Source of the DNA: a virus
Virus record (IMG/VR): IMGVR_UViG_3300046642_000376
Span: 1 to 40,695 of that record
DNA length: 40,695 nt
Strand: one strand, 5' to 3'
Part shown: positions 22,070 to 30,215 of the stretch, piece after piece
Position numbering within the stretch: position 1 is the first letter of the stretch
Layout: each line of letters opens with the position of its first letter
Made by a program: the position numbers and the translations under genes
The notes under the pieces: generated by a model
Database searches by the model: none
The model's input: only the letters and a program-made list of their open reading frames with translations
What the model was told of the DNA's origin: nothing

Positions 22070-23050
22070 CTAGGAACCTGGCGGGTAGTAGACGCCGGCC
22101 TGCTGCAACGTGGTGAAGCGCGTCGGCCGGCGCTCGTTCGACGTCGCGCCGCTCGTCTGTCGCACGAAGGAGCGCATGTCGGCGACGCCTTTCGCAAACG
22201 TCTGCCGCTCATCCATCCAGAGCGCCTGCTTCTCGCGTTTTTTGTATTCGCGAATGAGCGCGCCACTTTCGAGCAGCCAGTGAAAATCCTCAGGGAGCAG
22301 CGGTTCGTCGCTCGCGACCGCCATGTCATTGAGGTGCAGCTCGACATCGACGTGGTAGGTGACGATACCGGTCGGGACCGGATGCAGCTCCACGCGCGTG
22401 TAGCGGGCGCTGAGATTCTGCGGCGCGATCGAGGCGAGCGGAATCGTCTGGAGCGCGTCGCCGAAGAGACTGACCGTGCCGACCGGCGCCGCCGTCAGGT
22501 AAAACTTTGTGAGCGCGACCCAGGTCGTGATCGTGGCGTCCACCTGGACGGCGGTGAGGCCGCTCAGCGCGACCTTCCCGCGCCGGAAGACGCCATCCGA
22601 GGTCACGCCCTCCACGTACGCGAACGTGCCGCCGCCATCGGTCGCCGACGACGACGTCGCCCAGACGCCGGACGCCGACGGCGGATCCTGCCTGACGGGG
22701 GCGGCGTAACTGTCGATGACGTACTCGTAGGGGTAGGCCGTGATCGCGCTCAGACCAGGGTCGGAGTACCGCACGTCCTGCTGGCTCACCTCGCGGAGCA
22801 GCAGCTTGCGCGTGCGGTCGGCGATCGTGTGAATCTTCACCGCCGCCTGCGGCAGCGCCATGTAGGGCACGTTCGCGATCGAGTTGGCGGTGAGCAGCTT
22901 CCGGCGCAGCCGATCGAACCCGCGCATCCCGAGAATTTGCCGGTGCGTCTCGTTGATCGCGCGGCGGATGCGGTTGACCACGAGCTGGTCGGGGTTCTCG
23001 GAATAATTCAGCCGCTCGTAGACGGTGGTCTCTAGATCCACGAGTCTCAT
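22070..23050 (-). CDS. Putative head-to-tail adaptor protein, 326 aa
   Basis: ATG 23050 overlaps the upstream stop (ATGA). The start (LVVNRIRRAINETHRQIL, then a Gly-x-Asp-Arg segment) is the helical signature of podophage adaptors, followed by a beta-rich insert and a helical C-terminal part (FHWLLESGALIREYKKREKQ, MRSFVRQTSGA). It would bind the portal ring and the nozzle. Placement directly before the nozzle gene supports this. Confidence 0.6.
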   Translation of the reverse strand: MRLVDLETTVYERLNYSENPDQLVVNRIRRAINETHRQILGMRGFDRLRRKLLTANSIANVPYMALPQAAVKIHTIADRTRKLLLREVSQQDVRYSDPGLSAITAYPYEYVIDSYAAPVRQDPPSASGVWATSSSATDGGGTFAYVEGVTSDGVFRRGKVALSGLTAVQVDATITTWVALTKFYLTAAPVGTVSLFGDALQTIPLASIAPQNLSARYTRVELHPVPTGIVTYHVDVELHLNDMAVASDEPLLPEDFHWLLESGALIREYKKREKQALWMDERQTFAKGVADMRSFVRQTSGATSNERRPTRFTTLQQAGVYYPPGS

Positions 23051-23337
23051 CGGTTCACCACTTGCACGCGGAACGTGCGGTCGTCCACGCGGTTCTCTAG
23101 GGTCGTAATTTCGCAGGTGATGTCGTAGGTCTGCCCGTCGGTGCCGCCCGTGAGCCAGATGGTCGCGTCGGTGGTCGAGAAGGCGTTAGAGGCCATCGTG
23201 ATGCCGACCGGGACGGTCCAGGTCACCGACACGATGCGGTCCTGCGGCGGCAACCAGTCGTGCCAGCTGATCGTGTAATCGAGCTGGGCGCTCGGGTCTT
23301 TCTCGATCGGGATCAGCGGGTTCGCGAGGGTCGTCAT
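23047..23337 (-). CDS. Fibre-tail adaptor-like protein, 96 aa
   Basis: ATG 23337 overlaps the upstream stop. IEKDPSAQLDYTISWHDWLP, then VTWTVPVGIT, then TIWLTGGTDGQTYDITCEIT, then DDRTFRVQVVNR reproduce a common phage beta-sandwich pattern known as the fiber-tail adaptor. It likely forms an Ig-like domain linking fibres to the tail. Confidence 0.7.
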   Translation of the reverse strand: MTTLANPLIPIEKDPSAQLDYTISWHDWLPPQDRIVSVTWTVPVGITMASNAFSTTDATIWLTGGTDGQTYDITCEITTLENRVDDRTFRVQVVNR

Positions 23338-25085
23338 GGTTTTCTCGGGACGCGCATGGTGCGGGTTTCTGGGACGACCTTCGCGATGTAGCGATAGCCG
23401 GCCCTGGCCGGTACGATCGTCGTGCTGTCGGGCACGGTCGCATCGGTGTTGGGCTGCGCGAGATTGACCTGCGGACTCGCCGCGCTAGCGGCCACGTTGA
23501 CCGTGACCGTGATTGGCGGATACGAGGCGCCGACCGCGAGCGCGTCTGACCGCGTACACACGTTGCCGACGCACGTCCAGCCGGCGCCGGCCATCGAGAC
23601 CAGCGTGAGACCAGCCGGCACTGTGTCCGTCACCGTCTGCACGCCCACGGTGGGCGAGTCGCCCGTGTTGGTGACGACGATGGTGTAGGTCGCGTTGAGC
23701 TGGCCTTGGAAAAACGGATCCGTGTGGCTCTTCGTGAGCGTGAGCGCGGGCAGGCCCGCGACCACCAGCCACGTCCAGTTCATGTGGACGAACGTGGCAC
23801 CATCCGACGCGACGGACTGAAGATCCCAGCGATCGGCGGGCGACGTATACGCGGGGGTGGACCCCGATCCGGTGAAGACGAAACCCGCCCCGGTGACGAC
23901 GCAGATGGAGGGCGTGTCCGCGAGCGCCCGTCGCGTCATAAAGGTGAGACTGCCGCTGACCACTATATCGACGTTCACGTAGAGGCTCGTCACCCGAAAC
24001 GGATCGATCGCGGGACCAGGGAAACTGATGTCCACCTCCTGCATCGGCCACCGGTTCGGGCCGACGCCAGGCGTGGGCGCGTTCGCGGTAGACCACGCCC
24101 AGCCATACTCCCAATTCGCCGCGTAATCGGTGAGGACTGAGCCGACAGCGGTGCCTGGGCCTGGGATGGTTCCGGCAATCGCAAATTGCCCATCGGTCGT
24201 CGCGCGGAAGCGGACAGATCCTTGAACCAGCGCATTCGCGGGCGCGACGGATTCGACCAGCTCGGCGACCGCGAGCCGGTCGGTGACATGGACCGGGCAG
24301 TCAAACTCGATGAACGCCTTCGTGTTCGTCCCGCTGATGGTCGCCAGCGTGTTGACGGTGCCGCCGGTCCCATCTTGAAAGACGTTGTTGAGAGAGAGCA
24401 CGAAGCGACGCGCCGCGCCCACGCCTGGGGCAATGTCGCATGCCACGTCGATCCGTGTCGCCGACCCCTCCAGCGGCACGATGTTATGAGCGTAGGTGTT
24501 GATGATGGCGTCGTTATCAATCCCGAAACCGTTCACGCTGCCGAAGAACGGGGCGTACAAGCGATTCAGTGCGGCGCTCGCGCCACCGCCAGAGCTGGGC
24601 AACCCATAGCCGCTCTCCCGAGGGTTGTCGCTCTCAAACACGAGGGACCATTGCGTCGTCAGTCCCTGAAAGTTCGGCCCGAAGGTCATCGAGCAGGTGT
24701 CCATCGCCAAGCAGACTCGATCGCCTGGGTTGATGTGGACGCTGTGACTCAGATCCATCGCCGTCGAGGTGAAACCCGTGCCAGGCGTCCCCGCCGCGTG
24801 CGCGGGAATCGTGACGGTCAGCGCGGTCGGGGCATCGTTGATGTAGAGCGTGATCGGAATCGCCGACCAGCCGCCGCCCGAGTTGACGTCATTGATAAAC
24901 CGCTGCTCCATGAAGAGCGACTTGAACGTCCCCGCGACGGACCACGTATGGCTGTAGCGGAAGAGGCGATTAGGGGCGAGGCTGAACACAGCCGCCCAAT
25001 AGCCTCCGCGCAGCGGCGTATAGACGGGGAAATCTCCCAACACCCCGTTAGAGACGCTCGCCTTGCCGAGAATGAGCTGCTTCAC
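23334..25085 (-). CDS. Large beta-rich virion protein with C-terminal DUF11 repeat, 583 aa
   Basis: GTG 25085 overlaps the stop of the small gene upstream. Residues 1-450 are beta-rich and uncharacterised. Residues about 455-550 match the DUF11 repeat (ALTLTKSHTDPFFQGQLNA, TYTIVVTNTGDSPTVGV, VTDTVPAGLTLVSM, then GWTCVGNVC). In bacteria this Ig-like repeat is a surface-adhesion module. Here it may help virions bind hosts or extracellular matrix. It sits between capsid and tail genes, so it may decorate the capsid or collar. Confidence 0.6.
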   Translation of the reverse strand: MKQLILGKASVSNGVLGDFPVYTPLRGGYWAAVFSLAPNRLFRYSHTWSVAGTFKSLFMEQRFINDVNSGGGWSAIPITLYINDAPTALTVTIPAHAAGTPGTGFTSTAMDLSHSVHINPGDRVCLAMDTCSMTFGPNFQGLTTQWSLVFESDNPRESGYGLPSSGGGASAALNRLYAPFFGSVNGFGIDNDAIINTYAHNIVPLEGSATRIDVACDIAPGVGAARRFVLSLNNVFQDGTGGTVNTLATISGTNTKAFIEFDCPVHVTDRLAVAELVESVAPANALVQGSVRFRATTDGQFAIAGTIPGPGTAVGSVLTDYAANWEYGWAWSTANAPTPGVGPNRWPMQEVDISFPGPAIDPFRVTSLYVNVDIVVSGSLTFMTRRALADTPSICVVTGAGFVFTGSGSTPAYTSPADRWDLQSVASDGATFVHMNWTWLVVAGLPALTLTKSHTDPFFQGQLNATYTIVVTNTGDSPTVGVQTVTDTVPAGLTLVSMAGAGWTCVGNVCTRSDALAVGASYPPITVTVNVAASAASPQVNLAQPNTDATVPDSTTIVPARAGYRYIAKVVPETRTMRVPRKP

Positions 25086-25249
25086 GATGCGGCCGAGGCT
25101 GCGATGAGCGCGAGGTATCGCTTCGTCGCGTCGTTGAGCGTGGTCCGCGTCTTCGCGTCCTGCAGCGTCAGCCAGGTGACGTCGGACTTTGTCGAGGGCA
25201 GGTTGATCTGCGTGTAGATGACGATCTTCGTGTTGACATCACGCGGCAT
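25082..25249 (-). CDS. Small late protein, 55 aa
   Basis: ATG 25249 lies within the end of the YkgJ-like gene (11-base overlap), with a GGGGG run just before it; the TGA overlaps the next GTG. It reads MPRDVNTKIVIYTQINLPST, then a helical C-terminus ending in ASAAS. GC-rich third positions and exact coupling at both ends support it. The function is unknown, probably structural. Confidence 0.6.
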   Translation of the reverse strand: MPRDVNTKIVIYTQINLPSTKSDVTWLTLQDAKTRTTLNDATKRYLALIAASAAS

Positions 25250-25727
25250 GTGGCCCCCAGCCGTGCGCGCGTGCCCACGGTTGCGCTTTCTCCTGAATCA
25301 CGCGCAGGAGACGGCGCGCGATCCGCGATCGGCGCAGCCGGTCGTCGCGATTCACGCACGCGCCCGACAGCGGGTCGGACAACCACGGCTCGCGATCAGG
25401 ATGCGGACGCAGGCACGCGAAGCGCCGGCAGTTGTACGGGCGAATGTCGTAGACGGTGCAGGCCTTGGTCTCGGCGTCGTAGAGCGGACACGGGTGCGCC
25501 TGGAGCGCGACGAAGTGCTCCTGCGTTTTTCGGAAATGCAGCGGCACGGCGCCGACGTCCTTCGATCGGCGCTCTAGAATCAGCGCGGCCTCGTGCGTCG
25601 TCATCACGACGTCGTGCGGCTCCAGGCAGCACGCGCCGTCGCGTTGACACTTCCAATTCGGATCGATCGTGAGCGCCGCGCCGCCGCGCACGAGGCGCAG
25701 CGGGACGGCGCGGCTCGAGATTTCCAT
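25239..25727 (-). CDS. YkgJ-family cysteine-cluster protein, 162 aa
   Basis: The pattern Cys27-x5-Cys33-Cys34, then HPCPLYD (Cys80), Cys90 and TVYDIRPYNCRRFAC (Cys100, Cys105) fits the YkgJ/CxxCxxCC family thought to bind zinc or an iron-sulfur cluster. Typical members are cellular and uncharacterised; finding one inside a capsid gene cluster is odd. It could help process or oxidise a virion protein, or be a passenger. The start is ATG 25727; no strong ribosome site is seen. Confidence 0.75.
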   Translation of the reverse strand: MEISSRAVPLRLVRGGAALTIDPNWKCQRDGACCLEPHDVVMTTHEAALILERRSKDVGAVPLHFRKTQEHFVALQAHPCPLYDAETKACTVYDIRPYNCRRFACLRPHPDREPWLSDPLSGACVNRDDRLRRSRIARRLLRVIQEKAQPWARAHGWGPHAA

Positions 25728-25733
25728 GACGCG

Positions 25734-26369
25734 CTACGCCGTGACGGACAGCTCGTGCGAGTCGATCAGCGCCTGCTCTTCGTCCATCGAGAGCACCGCC
25801 GCCGCCTGCTCGCGGATCGGTTTCGGGTGCTGCTTCAACATCTGACGCAAACGATCCACGAGACCCGGCGCGGTCTTGTAGTTGTCGTTGTTGAACGCGG
25901 TCTCGTTGGTGATGTTCAGATCCGAGAGCTTGCCGTTGAGGTCCGTCTTCGCGGTGACGCGCTCGACGTAGGCCGAGCCATCGGGCCGGCGCACGCGATA
26001 CTCGCCCTGCTCCAAGAGGTTGAGCAGCTGCACCTCCTCGCGGGTCTCGGTGTCGCCAGAGACCGGCCAGGGCACGGCCATGCGGCACTTCAGGTCCGGC
26101 GTCAGCGCGCGTCCACGCGGGTGGAAGACCGAGCGGTTCGGTGACACTTCGTTGGAGGGCCGAAACGCGCGCTTGCTTTCGAGGACCGTCTTCTCTGCGG
26201 CCTCCGTCGTGGCCGACGCGATGCGCTCCATGGCGCCGGTCAGCTTCGCCATCATGTCGGGGTCTTGCGACTCGGCGGGCCGCTGCGCCAGGAGCGTGAG
26301 CGCCTGCTGGATGCCGGCCAGGACCGCCCACGGGTCGGGCGGTTGTGCTTTCTGTGGTTCGTTCGCCAT
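25734..26369 (-). CDS. Hypothetical structural-region protein, 211 aa
   Basis: ATG 26369 after GAGGGAA. It is helical at the N-terminus (WAVLAGIQQALTLLAQRP; AKLTGAMERIASATTEAA), with a central beta region (EEVQLLNLLEQGEYRVRRPDG; AYVERVTAKTDLNG) and a helical end (LVDRLRQMLKQHPKPIREQ). No known family. Its position after capsid genes suggests a minor capsid or head-completion factor. Confidence 0.6.
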   Translation of the reverse strand: MANEPQKAQPPDPWAVLAGIQQALTLLAQRPAESQDPDMMAKLTGAMERIASATTEAAEKTVLESKRAFRPSNEVSPNRSVFHPRGRALTPDLKCRMAVPWPVSGDTETREEVQLLNLLEQGEYRVRRPDGSAYVERVTAKTDLNGKLSDLNITNETAFNNDNYKTAPGLVDRLRQMLKQHPKPIREQAAAVLSMDEEQALIDSHELSVTA

Positions 26370-26381
26370 GGTTCCCTCTCG

Positions 26382-26684
26382 TTAGCCGTTGAAGCGATAG
26401 AGCCAGGTGCCGTCGGCGTCTTCGCCGTGGTGTTCGTAGCGGCGCCCGCCGTGATAGAAGTCGTACGGCCGCACGCCGGCCGGCAGCTGCGTGGGAATCT
26501 CGATGTACGCGATGTCGGGCGGGTCGCCGATGCCCACGCGGAGCGGCGGCAGCGCGTTGTCAGGTTTCGGCGGCGCGTGCGTCGGCGGCGGTGCCGGCAG
26601 CTCCTGGTCAGGCCGCATCGTGCGGTACAGCTCGTTGGTCTCGGGCTGCTCCTTCTCGGTGTCGTCGTCGTGCTTGCGGGTCAT
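26382..26684 (-). CDS. Proline-rich small late protein, 100 aa
   Basis: ATG 26684 with AAGGAG about nine bases upstream, preferred over an in-frame ATG at 26771 that would run through the intergenic hairpin. Acidic N-terminus (KHDDDTEKEQPETNE), proline-rich middle (ELPAPPPTHAPPKPD), and a folded C-terminus (YDFYHGGRRYEHHG, TWLYRFNG). The function is unknown; such proteins occur near capsid genes of related phages. Confidence 0.6.
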   Translation of the reverse strand: MTRKHDDDTEKEQPETNELYRTMRPDQELPAPPPTHAPPKPDNALPPLRVGIGDPPDIAYIEIPTQLPAGVRPYDFYHGGRRYEHHGEDADGTWLYRFNG

Positions 26685-26718
26685 CGTCGGTCTCCTTTGT
26701 TTCGTCGGAACGGGACGC

Positions 26719-26747
26719 GGACGAGTCGCCTTCGTGTTGACTCGCCC
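26719..26747 (-). terminator. Hairpin after the capsid-associated gene
   Basis: On the minus strand a 9-bp stem (one G-U) pairs 26739-26747 with 26719-26727 around an 11-base loop. It lies in the 83-base gap after the gene ending at 26768. No T-run follows, so it may attenuate, stabilise or mark processing rather than fully terminate. Confidence 0.4.
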
Positions 26748-26767
26748 GTGTCTCGTGGTGAGCTTCT

Positions 26768-27685
26768 TCAATCGAGCAGCAGGTAAACCGCGTTGTTCTT
26801 GCCGGACACGCCCACCTGCATCGCGCGAGCGATGATGCGGACGTTGATTTCGGCCGCGACCGCCGCGACGTCGAGACCGCCGGCTGTCGTCGCCGACGTG
26901 ACGAGACCCGTGCCGACCGCAGGCGTGCCGTTGATGAGGCCCGCGAAGGGGCCGCGCGTCTGGAGCCAGCCGAAGTTCTCGGCCACGCTGTTGCCCGTGA
27001 TGATCGTGACGACACCGCCGCAGTCCATCGCCGTCACGGTCGCGGGCGACTGCAGCACGGTCTTGTACGGGTTGTGGTGCAGCCCGTAGCGCGACGCGGT
27101 CGAGAGCGCGATCTGGATGCGCTCGTCGGGGTCGAGAAACAGGTTGAACGGGACCGAGGCGGTGATCGCGCCGTGTCCGCTGATGCGGTACGAGTACCCG
27201 TTGCCAGGCGCCGTATCGACCATCAGCGTGCCTTCAGCGTAGAGGTTCGCCGCGCCCGCTGTCGCGCCAGGCGTGACGACGATCGGAAACGGCGTCACGC
27301 CGTCGCCGATGTTCTGCACCGCCGAGACCAGGCCCAGGTGGAGCGGAACCGGCACCGCCGATTGCACGATGTTGCCGACGACCAGGTCGGCCGCGCCCGC
27401 CGACCCGTAGCGAAACACGCGCCCGTCTTTCGAGGACGCGACGGTGCCGAGGGGATGCCGCTGCACGGTCGTGACGACGTTCGTGTTCCAAGTGTCCTGG
27501 CCGGCGGCGCCTTCGCTGGACAGGAGGTTGAGGTTCGCGTGCCGCTTCAGTTCCCCCATGCCGGGGATCCACCGCCCCACGCTGTCAGGGACCGTGCCGT
27601 GCGGGAAGTCGTGACGATCGAGGGGTCGCGTGTAGCCGTTGAGCATCCCGAGCGCGGCGAGCGGATTGAGCGGGTAGAGCTTCAT
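26768..27685 (-). CDS. Capsid-associated structural protein, 305 aa
   Basis: ATG 27685 with AGGAG eight bases upstream. It is a beta-rich protein (LYAEGTLMVDTAPGNGYSYR; VPFNLFLDPDERIQIALSTA) with a helical N-terminus (LNPLAALGMLNGYTRPLDRH). In podophage genomes the gene right after the major capsid gene often encodes a decoration or accessory capsid protein; I infer that role. It is flanked on both sides by gaps with hairpins, which suggests its dosage is set independently. Confidence 0.55.
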   Translation of the reverse strand: MKLYPLNPLAALGMLNGYTRPLDRHDFPHGTVPDSVGRWIPGMGELKRHANLNLLSSEGAAGQDTWNTNVVTTVQRHPLGTVASSKDGRVFRYGSAGAADLVVGNIVQSAVPVPLHLGLVSAVQNIGDGVTPFPIVVTPGATAGAANLYAEGTLMVDTAPGNGYSYRISGHGAITASVPFNLFLDPDERIQIALSTASRYGLHHNPYKTVLQSPATVTAMDCGGVVTIITGNSVAENFGWLQTRGPFAGLINGTPAVGTGLVTSATTAGGLDVAAVAAEINVRIIARAMQVGVSGKNNAVYLLLD

Positions 27686-27741
27686 GTGTGTCTCCTGCGG
27701 TTGATGCGACTCGATCGCGCGCGGCGCTCATCGGCCGCAAT

Positions 27742-27771
27742 GGAACGGGACGCGAAATTGCGCCCCGTTCC
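27742..27771 (-). terminator. Perfect 12-bp hairpin just after the major capsid gene
   Basis: The 12-base arms at 27742-27753 and 27760-27771 pair fully (one G-U) around a 6-base loop. The hairpin starts about 10 bases after the capsid stop on the minus strand. No T-run follows. In many phages a hairpin here lets capsid mRNA accumulate by attenuation or by blocking 3' decay. The left arm includes a 13-bp sequence repeated at 26707-26719. Confidence 0.6.
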
Positions 27772-27780
27772 TGGTTGCGA

Positions 27781-28755
27781 TTAGGTGTTGCACGCCGTGA
27801 GCACGCCGAGGCGGCGCGGGTTGTCGGAGCAGAGGTTGTAGACGGACAGGATCTTGATCACGTCCGCGAACTGGTTGGCTGGATTCACGGCCGGCGAGGC
27901 CTTCATCCAAAACATCCAGCGAATAAACAAGTTCCTGCGATTGAGTACGTAGATGTTGCCGACGGGCGCCGCGAAGTCGAACGCGATCGGGATGTCCTTG
28001 AACATGATGTGATCGCCCGCGAAGCCCGAGATGAGCTTGTCGGTCGCCGACGATCGGTTCAGGCGCTCGATCGTCACCGACAGCGACTCGTAGCCCTCAA
28101 ACGTCGCGCGGTCGGTCACCGCGAAGTCAGGCGTCTGCATCGCAACCCCTGACGAACAGAGGTTGTATATCGAGCGGAGGCCGCTCTTCACGTTGTCGTA
28201 CAGCGTCGCGGACTTCGCACCGGACGCCTGCTGGTTGCGCCAGAACGAATACGTGACGCGGTTGATCGCGCCCACGGTGCCGACGGTCGGCGTCGAGGAG
28301 ACGATGTACTGGAGACCGCCGGCCTGCTTGCCCGCGTTGCCCGTGCCGTCGGAGAACAGGTCGGTGTTGATCTGCGACTGCATGGAGTTTTTGAGCGACT
28401 CCATCTTTGCGGCTTCCAGATCGAATTTCCCGGCGGCGCCGGCTGTCTGGCCGCGCTCGAAATCGGACATCACGATGAGACCGCCCATCAGCTTCCAGGC
28501 GTACTCGTAACGGTCGAACACATCGACGCGGACGACGTCGAGGGTTTCCAATTCCGACATGCTCTTGACGGTGGTGTTCAGCGCGTACTCGATCGTGCCG
28601 GTGATCGGATCGCCTGCGCCTTTCTTGAAGCTATCGCCGACGCGGAGGTTTTCGAGGAGCCAGAAGTATTGATAAATTTGGTCCGCTGGGTCTTGGGCGA
28701 CGTAGTCTTCCCACGCCGACGCAACGACCTGGCCCTTGTTGACGGGTCCAGCCAT
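27781..28755 (-). CDS. Major capsid protein, 324 aa
   Basis: ATG 28755 with GGGAG about eight bases upstream. The sequence has an extended N-terminal arm, then HK97-like alternation (YALNTTVKSMSELETLDVVR, YEYAWKLMGGLIVMSDFERG), a spine-helix region (DLEAAKMESLKNSMQSQIN) and a core (DHIMFKDIPIAFDFAAPVG, IYVLNRRNLFIRWMFWMKAS). Size and location right after a scaffold gene are what a major capsid gene should have. The hairpin just downstream fits a highly expressed gene. I am confident of the role but not of the exact family. Confidence 0.8.
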   Translation of the reverse strand: MAGPVNKGQVVASAWEDYVAQDPADQIYQYFWLLENLRVGDSFKKGAGDPITGTIEYALNTTVKSMSELETLDVVRVDVFDRYEYAWKLMGGLIVMSDFERGQTAGAAGKFDLEAAKMESLKNSMQSQINTDLFSDGTGNAGKQAGGLQYIVSSTPTVGTVGAINRVTYSFWRNQQASGAKSATLYDNVKSGLRSIYNLCSSGVAMQTPDFAVTDRATFEGYESLSVTIERLNRSSATDKLISGFAGDHIMFKDIPIAFDFAAPVGNIYVLNRRNLFIRWMFWMKASPAVNPANQFADVIKILSVYNLCSDNPRRLGVLTACNT

Positions 28756-28794
28756 GGATCAACTCCCTACGTGCGGGAGCGATCGGAGCGGGAT

Positions 28795-29832
28795 CTAGCC
28801 GAGCGACGCGGCGATGTGTTCCATGTGTTCCGCCAGCTCCCGTACGTTCTTCGGAGCCTGCCGGACGGCACTGGAACCGGACGCCGCTGCACTTGCCGAT
28901 CCGCGTTCCGCATTCGCTTTGCGTTGCAGATCAGCGAGGACTGCCGATTGAGAATTTCGGTCGAGCGTCGGAAGCACCTTTTGCGCGAAGAGACGGTTGT
29001 AGATCATCATCATCGTCCCGACCGCGCCCTGGCGCGTGATGACGTCGGGACGACTCTGGCCGATGCGCTTCAGCTCCGTCGCGATTTCCGGTTGCAGTTC
29101 CTTCCAGCTCGGAAGTGCCTGCGCTTCCGTCAACGCGTCTTTCGCGATCCCGCCGTAGTGTTGATCGCGCACGTACTGACTGCGTTCGGTTTGAACCTGT
29201 TGCACCGTCTCCAGCACGGGGGCGTACCGCTTGTCCATCTCTTCGGTCATGTACGACGCGAAGTTCTGGAAGGCCTGCTGGACGGCGCCTTCGGAGTAGG
29301 CTTTTTTGCCGTCTTCCGACACGAGGTCGGCCGCTGGGAAGATCGACTCGATCGTCCGAGGCGGAACAGGTTGCGCGTACTGTTGCTGCGGCTGCTGCGG
29401 CTGCTGCACACCCAGCTCGCGCCCGAGCTGCTGGTAGAACCCGTTGGCGTCGCCGTTGAGACGACTGGCGAGGCCAATCGCCGCTTCGACGTCCTGCTGG
29501 CTATACCCGCGCGCCCAGGCGTACTGCTTGATGGCGTCTGCCGCCGCTTGCTCCCGTGCGTTGCGTATGGCTTGCTCGTGCCGATCAAACGGAATCGGTC
29601 CTCGCGTGTCCACAGGCGACGCCGCCCCTGTCGCGGGCGTGGTCGGATCGACGTGTGTCGATGCAGGCGCTTGTGGGGGTGCGGCTGACGAGGCCGCTGC
29701 TTCCGCTTTCGCGAGCGCGGCAGCGGCCGACGTGGGCGCCGCCGGCCGCGAGGGGGCCGCTGGCGCAGACGACGACGGGGCTACCGGAGCAGACGATGGA
29801 GCGGGGGCATTCTCGGTCGTACCAGTGTCCAA
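28795..29832 (-). CDS. Putative capsid scaffold protein, 345 aa
   Basis: The start is TTG 29832 with no ribosome site; no better start exists before a stop. Residues 1-80 are Ala/Pro/Ser-rich and disordered. Helical stretches follow (IRNAREQAAADAIKQYAWA; VQQAFQNFASYMTEEMDKRY; YNRLFAQKVLPTLDRN) with glutamine-rich linkers (QQPQQPQQQ). The C-terminus (VRELAEHMEHIAASLG) resembles a capsid-binding helix. It lies 39 bases before the capsid gene in the same orientation, the classic scaffold position. Confidence 0.7.
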   Translation of the reverse strand: MDTGTTENAPAPSSAPVAPSSSAPAAPSRPAAPTSAAAALAKAEAAASSAAPPQAPASTHVDPTTPATGAASPVDTRGPIPFDRHEQAIRNAREQAAADAIKQYAWARGYSQQDVEAAIGLASRLNGDANGFYQQLGRELGVQQPQQPQQQYAQPVPPRTIESIFPAADLVSEDGKKAYSEGAVQQAFQNFASYMTEEMDKRYAPVLETVQQVQTERSQYVRDQHYGGIAKDALTEAQALPSWKELQPEIATELKRIGQSRPDVITRQGAVGTMMMIYNRLFAQKVLPTLDRNSQSAVLADLQRKANAERGSASAAASGSSAVRQAPKNVRELAEHMEHIAASLG

Positions 29833-29989
29833 GGGTACCAGCTTGCTCTGACCTGTCTCGCCCGGTCAGCCTCGTGTGAAGTGCCGCGATCCTACGCTCG
29901 TTTTCTCGCCGTGACAAAGCCTGTCCGCGTGAGTCAATCCCTGTGGGTACATACGGTTACGGCTATGGTCGAGAGGACAGGTCGCGTGC

Positions 29990-29995
29990 TATACT
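29990..29995 (+). promoter_or_regulatory. Extended -10 for the inverted gene
   Basis: TATACT at 29990-29995 is preceded by TGC, giving an extended -10 (TGCTATACT). No strong -35 is visible at 17-18 bp, which extended -10 promoters can lack. The expected transcription start is near 30002, about four bases before ATG 30006, so again close to leaderless. Confidence 0.6.
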
Positions 29996-30005
29996 CAAGC
30001 CTGTT

Positions 30006-30215
30006 ATGGGCTTAAACCTGAAGCGCGCCAGCTGTCCCCGGTGCGGCCACGTCGTGAGCGCCACGACCTGGCCGGCGAACTACGCGGCCCAGCGCGAGCA
30101 CACGCTCATTGCTCACCCTGAGGTTGCGGCGTGGCTCCATCCGCAGCTCCCGCCTCTCCCGACTGATCCGACTGCTCCTGGCCCGCCGCCATCGTCGCCA
30201 GAAGACCCGCGATAG
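30006..30215 (+). CDS. Plus-strand C-x2-C/H zinc-finger protein inside the late block, 69 aa
   Basis: ATG 30006. Residues 9-37 hold CPRCGHVVSATTW and a His pair (QREHTLIAHPEV), a C2H2-like finger. The C-terminus is proline-rich (LPPLPTDPTAPGPPPSS). It has its own extended -10 and faces against the surrounding late genes; its last 110 bases overlap the end of a 571-aa minus gene. This is the pattern of a 'moron' gene or of a regulator expressed independently of late transcription. A longer in-frame start at 29943 lies upstream of the promoter. Confidence 0.55.
   Translation: MGLNLKRASCPRCGHVVSATTWPANYAAQREHTLIAHPEVAAWLHPQLPPLPTDPTAPGPPPSSPEDPR

Noticed and set aside
21374-23035. 553-aa plus-strand frame
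   Set aside because: Composition is Arg/His/Val/Ala, typical of the antisense of GC-rich genes; the adaptor and nozzle genes on the minus strand explain the region.
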